39,055 bases of DNA, from positions 1 through 39,055 of the IMG/VR virus record IMGVR_UViG_3300003690_000121. One strand, given 5' to 3'. This DNA comes from a virus. The position numbers were made by a program, and so were the translations under genes. A model generated the notes under the pieces. That model had not been told where the DNA came from. It saw only the letters and a list, made by a program, of their open reading frames with translations, and did no database searches. How positions within the stretch are numbered: the first letter of the stretch is position 1; each line of letters opens with the position of its first letter. Positions 38,385 to 39,055 of the stretch are shown here, in pieces.

Positions 38385-38404
38385 AGGGTCCATTTGTTTC
38401 AACC
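38385..38404 (-). repeat. Upstream repeat, copy 2 (before the 99-aa protein gene)
   Basis: On the minus strand GGTTGAAACAAATGGACCCT, 18 of 20 identical to copy 1. TAATCATG also recurs at the preceding stop codon in both places. Confidence 0.75.
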
Positions 38405-38416
38405 GCGCTCGCATGA

Positions 38417-38605
38417 TTACTTCGCTTTTGGCAGCCCCTTGCACACTTCAATCAGCCGCCAAGTCATTTCACCGTGGCTCAGTTGCTCTCCTGGCCCGAC
38501 GGATGTCACCCGATCCACTCTGTCCTGCTGGAGCCCCTTGGCTATCAGCTTACCTTTCAGCGAGTTGATCTGTCCGGCTGTCATCGGGTCGGTTGGTTTC
38601 GGCAT
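38417..38605 (-). CDS. Hypothetical protein, 62 aa
   Basis: ATG 38605 overlaps the upstream stop (TAATG) and has GGAGAGGG before it. The product (MPKPTDPMTAGQINSLKGKL then IAKGLQQDRVDRVTSVGPGE) is helical and basic at first, then ends in another helix with GLPKAK. It looks like a short DNA- or protein-binding module of two or three helices. No family was recognised. Confidence 0.68.
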   Translation of the reverse strand: MPKPTDPMTAGQINSLKGKLIAKGLQQDRVDRVTSVGPGEQLSHGEMTWRLIEVCKGLPKAK

Positions 38606-38859
38606 TACCCTCTCCACAGTTCTTCGTGTCCGGCAGCCACAATGGCGTCCAGCACTCTGTCACTCGCCTCGACCTCGACAATATACATATTGGGGTCGGT
38701 GATTAGGTGTACGCCTGGCCCCGGGACTTTGAGAATCGCCTGCTGTCCAGTTACGTCCCTTACACTCTCTATACCTGGCACGTTTGCCACGGCCGGCTGA
38801 TACGGCGAGGCCAGGCTCCCATTGCCGATCCAGGATGTCAAATATTGAGCTTTAGACAT
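38605..38859 (-). CDS. Hypothetical virion-associated protein, 84 aa
   Basis: ATG 38859 lies four bases after the fibre-like gene stop and has a GAGGG site. The product (YLTSWIGNGSLASPYQPAVA, then VTGQQAILKVPGPGVHLITD) is beta-rich and ends in a short helix (SDRVLDAIVAAG). Small proteins behind fibre genes may be fibre-assembly partners, but nothing specific supports this. Confidence 0.7.
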   Translation of the reverse strand: MSKAQYLTSWIGNGSLASPYQPAVANVPGIESVRDVTGQQAILKVPGPGVHLITDPNMYIVEVEASDRVLDAIVAAGHEELWRG

Positions 38860-38862
38860 TTG

Positions 38863-39055
38863 CTATACCCTCGGGAAACCTGTCTCGTCGCGTCGCCAGA
38901 CCACAAAGTCGTCCGTTGTGGAGTTGGCCAGTTCATTGCGGATGCCGTGGCTCGTCGCCGTCTCGTTCGATGTGGCGGAACCGTAGGTGATGCGGTTGCC
39001 GCCGTCCACGTAGGCGGTGATCGTCTGCGCATCCGCAACAGCAATCAACTGATAT
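38863..39055 (-). CDS. Fibre-like virion protein, C-terminal part (continues from the left end)
   Basis: This is the 3' end of the gene that starts at 1117. From the right edge it reads QLIAVADAQTITAYVDGGNR and ends with ETGFPRV. The stop TAG at 38863 lies four bases before the next start. The ATG-like start sometimes seen at 39048 is an artefact of the cut. The segment forms the last strands of the jelly-roll domain. Confidence 0.8.
   Translation of the reverse strand, partial: YQLIAVADAQTITAYVDGGNRITYGSATSNETATSHGIRNELANSTTDDFVVWRRDETGFPRV
38994..39055. repeat. Right copy of the 62-bp terminal redundancy
   Basis: Matches bases 1-62 except 39018 (T instead of G). This copy encodes Thr where the left copy encodes Pro. 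See the left copy. Confidence 0.85.

Noticed and set aside
1-39055. CRISPR array, insertion sequence, integrase or toxin-antitoxin pair
   Set aside because: I looked for regularly spaced repeats, transposase motifs, tyrosine/serine recombinase motifs and paired small genes and saw none that I could support.

Overview
This window looks like one complete genome of a tailed siphovirus of about 38,993 bp, opened at an arbitrary point of a circular or circularly permuted molecule. Bases 1-62 are repeated at 38994-39055 with one mismatch, and one open reading frame continues across the join once the redundant copy is removed. All credible genes lie on the minus strand, so transcription runs from high to low coordinates. 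No integrase or CI-like repressor was recognised, which favours a virulent lifestyle. The host is probably a member of the Planctomycetota. This is inferred from a small protein that resembles, from memory, a family common in that phylum, lying next to a phage csrA, and from the style of the secreted-protease gene. It is an inference, not a proof.

Layout in transcription order. (1) Control region 16846-17400: a small HTH regulator with a TATAAT box and a perfect 16-bp palindrome, followed by a near-perfect sigma70-type promoter at 16873-16900 that carries one half-site of the palindrome. (2) Early and replication region 16825-7155: small unknown proteins, a winged-helix protein, a PD-(D/E)XK nuclease with apparently permuted motif order, a Sak4-like ATPase, an SSB-like protein, a lambda-O-like initiator with repeated GTAAC/GTTAC motifs, a DUF6475-like protein, zinc-ribbon proteins, a DNA methyltransferase with an HNH endonuclease gene embedded in another frame, a tRNA-like cloverleaf and a RuvC resolvase. 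(3) Host-interaction and exit region 7162-1114: small proteins in tight overlaps, CsrA, an intrinsic terminator, an alpha/beta hydrolase behind a GGA-rich leader, a trypsin-like protease with a collagen-like stretch and a disrupted 5' end, a secreted thermonuclease and a holin-like membrane protein. No peptidoglycan hydrolase was recognised. (4) Right end, crossing the join, 1117 to 37506: a jelly-roll fibre-like protein, small virion proteins, a ParB-like protein, a C5 cytosine methyltransferase and an HNH protein. (5) Packaging and morphogenesis 35148-17401: TerS, TerL, a small protein with a terminator behind it, portal, Mu-F-like head protein, prohead protease, decoration-like protein, major capsid protein, head-tail connectors, tail tube, tail assembly chaperones joined by a -1 slippery site, tape measure, a two-TM protein, tail-tip and fibre-like proteins.

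The genes form an almost gapless chain in which stop and start codons often overlap (ATGA, TGATG, TAATG). Two genes carry apparent frame lesions: the protease at 4705-4901 and a beta-rich virion protein near 20600. These may be real mutations, switchable states or assembly errors. Assignments rest on reading motifs by eye; no database search was run.
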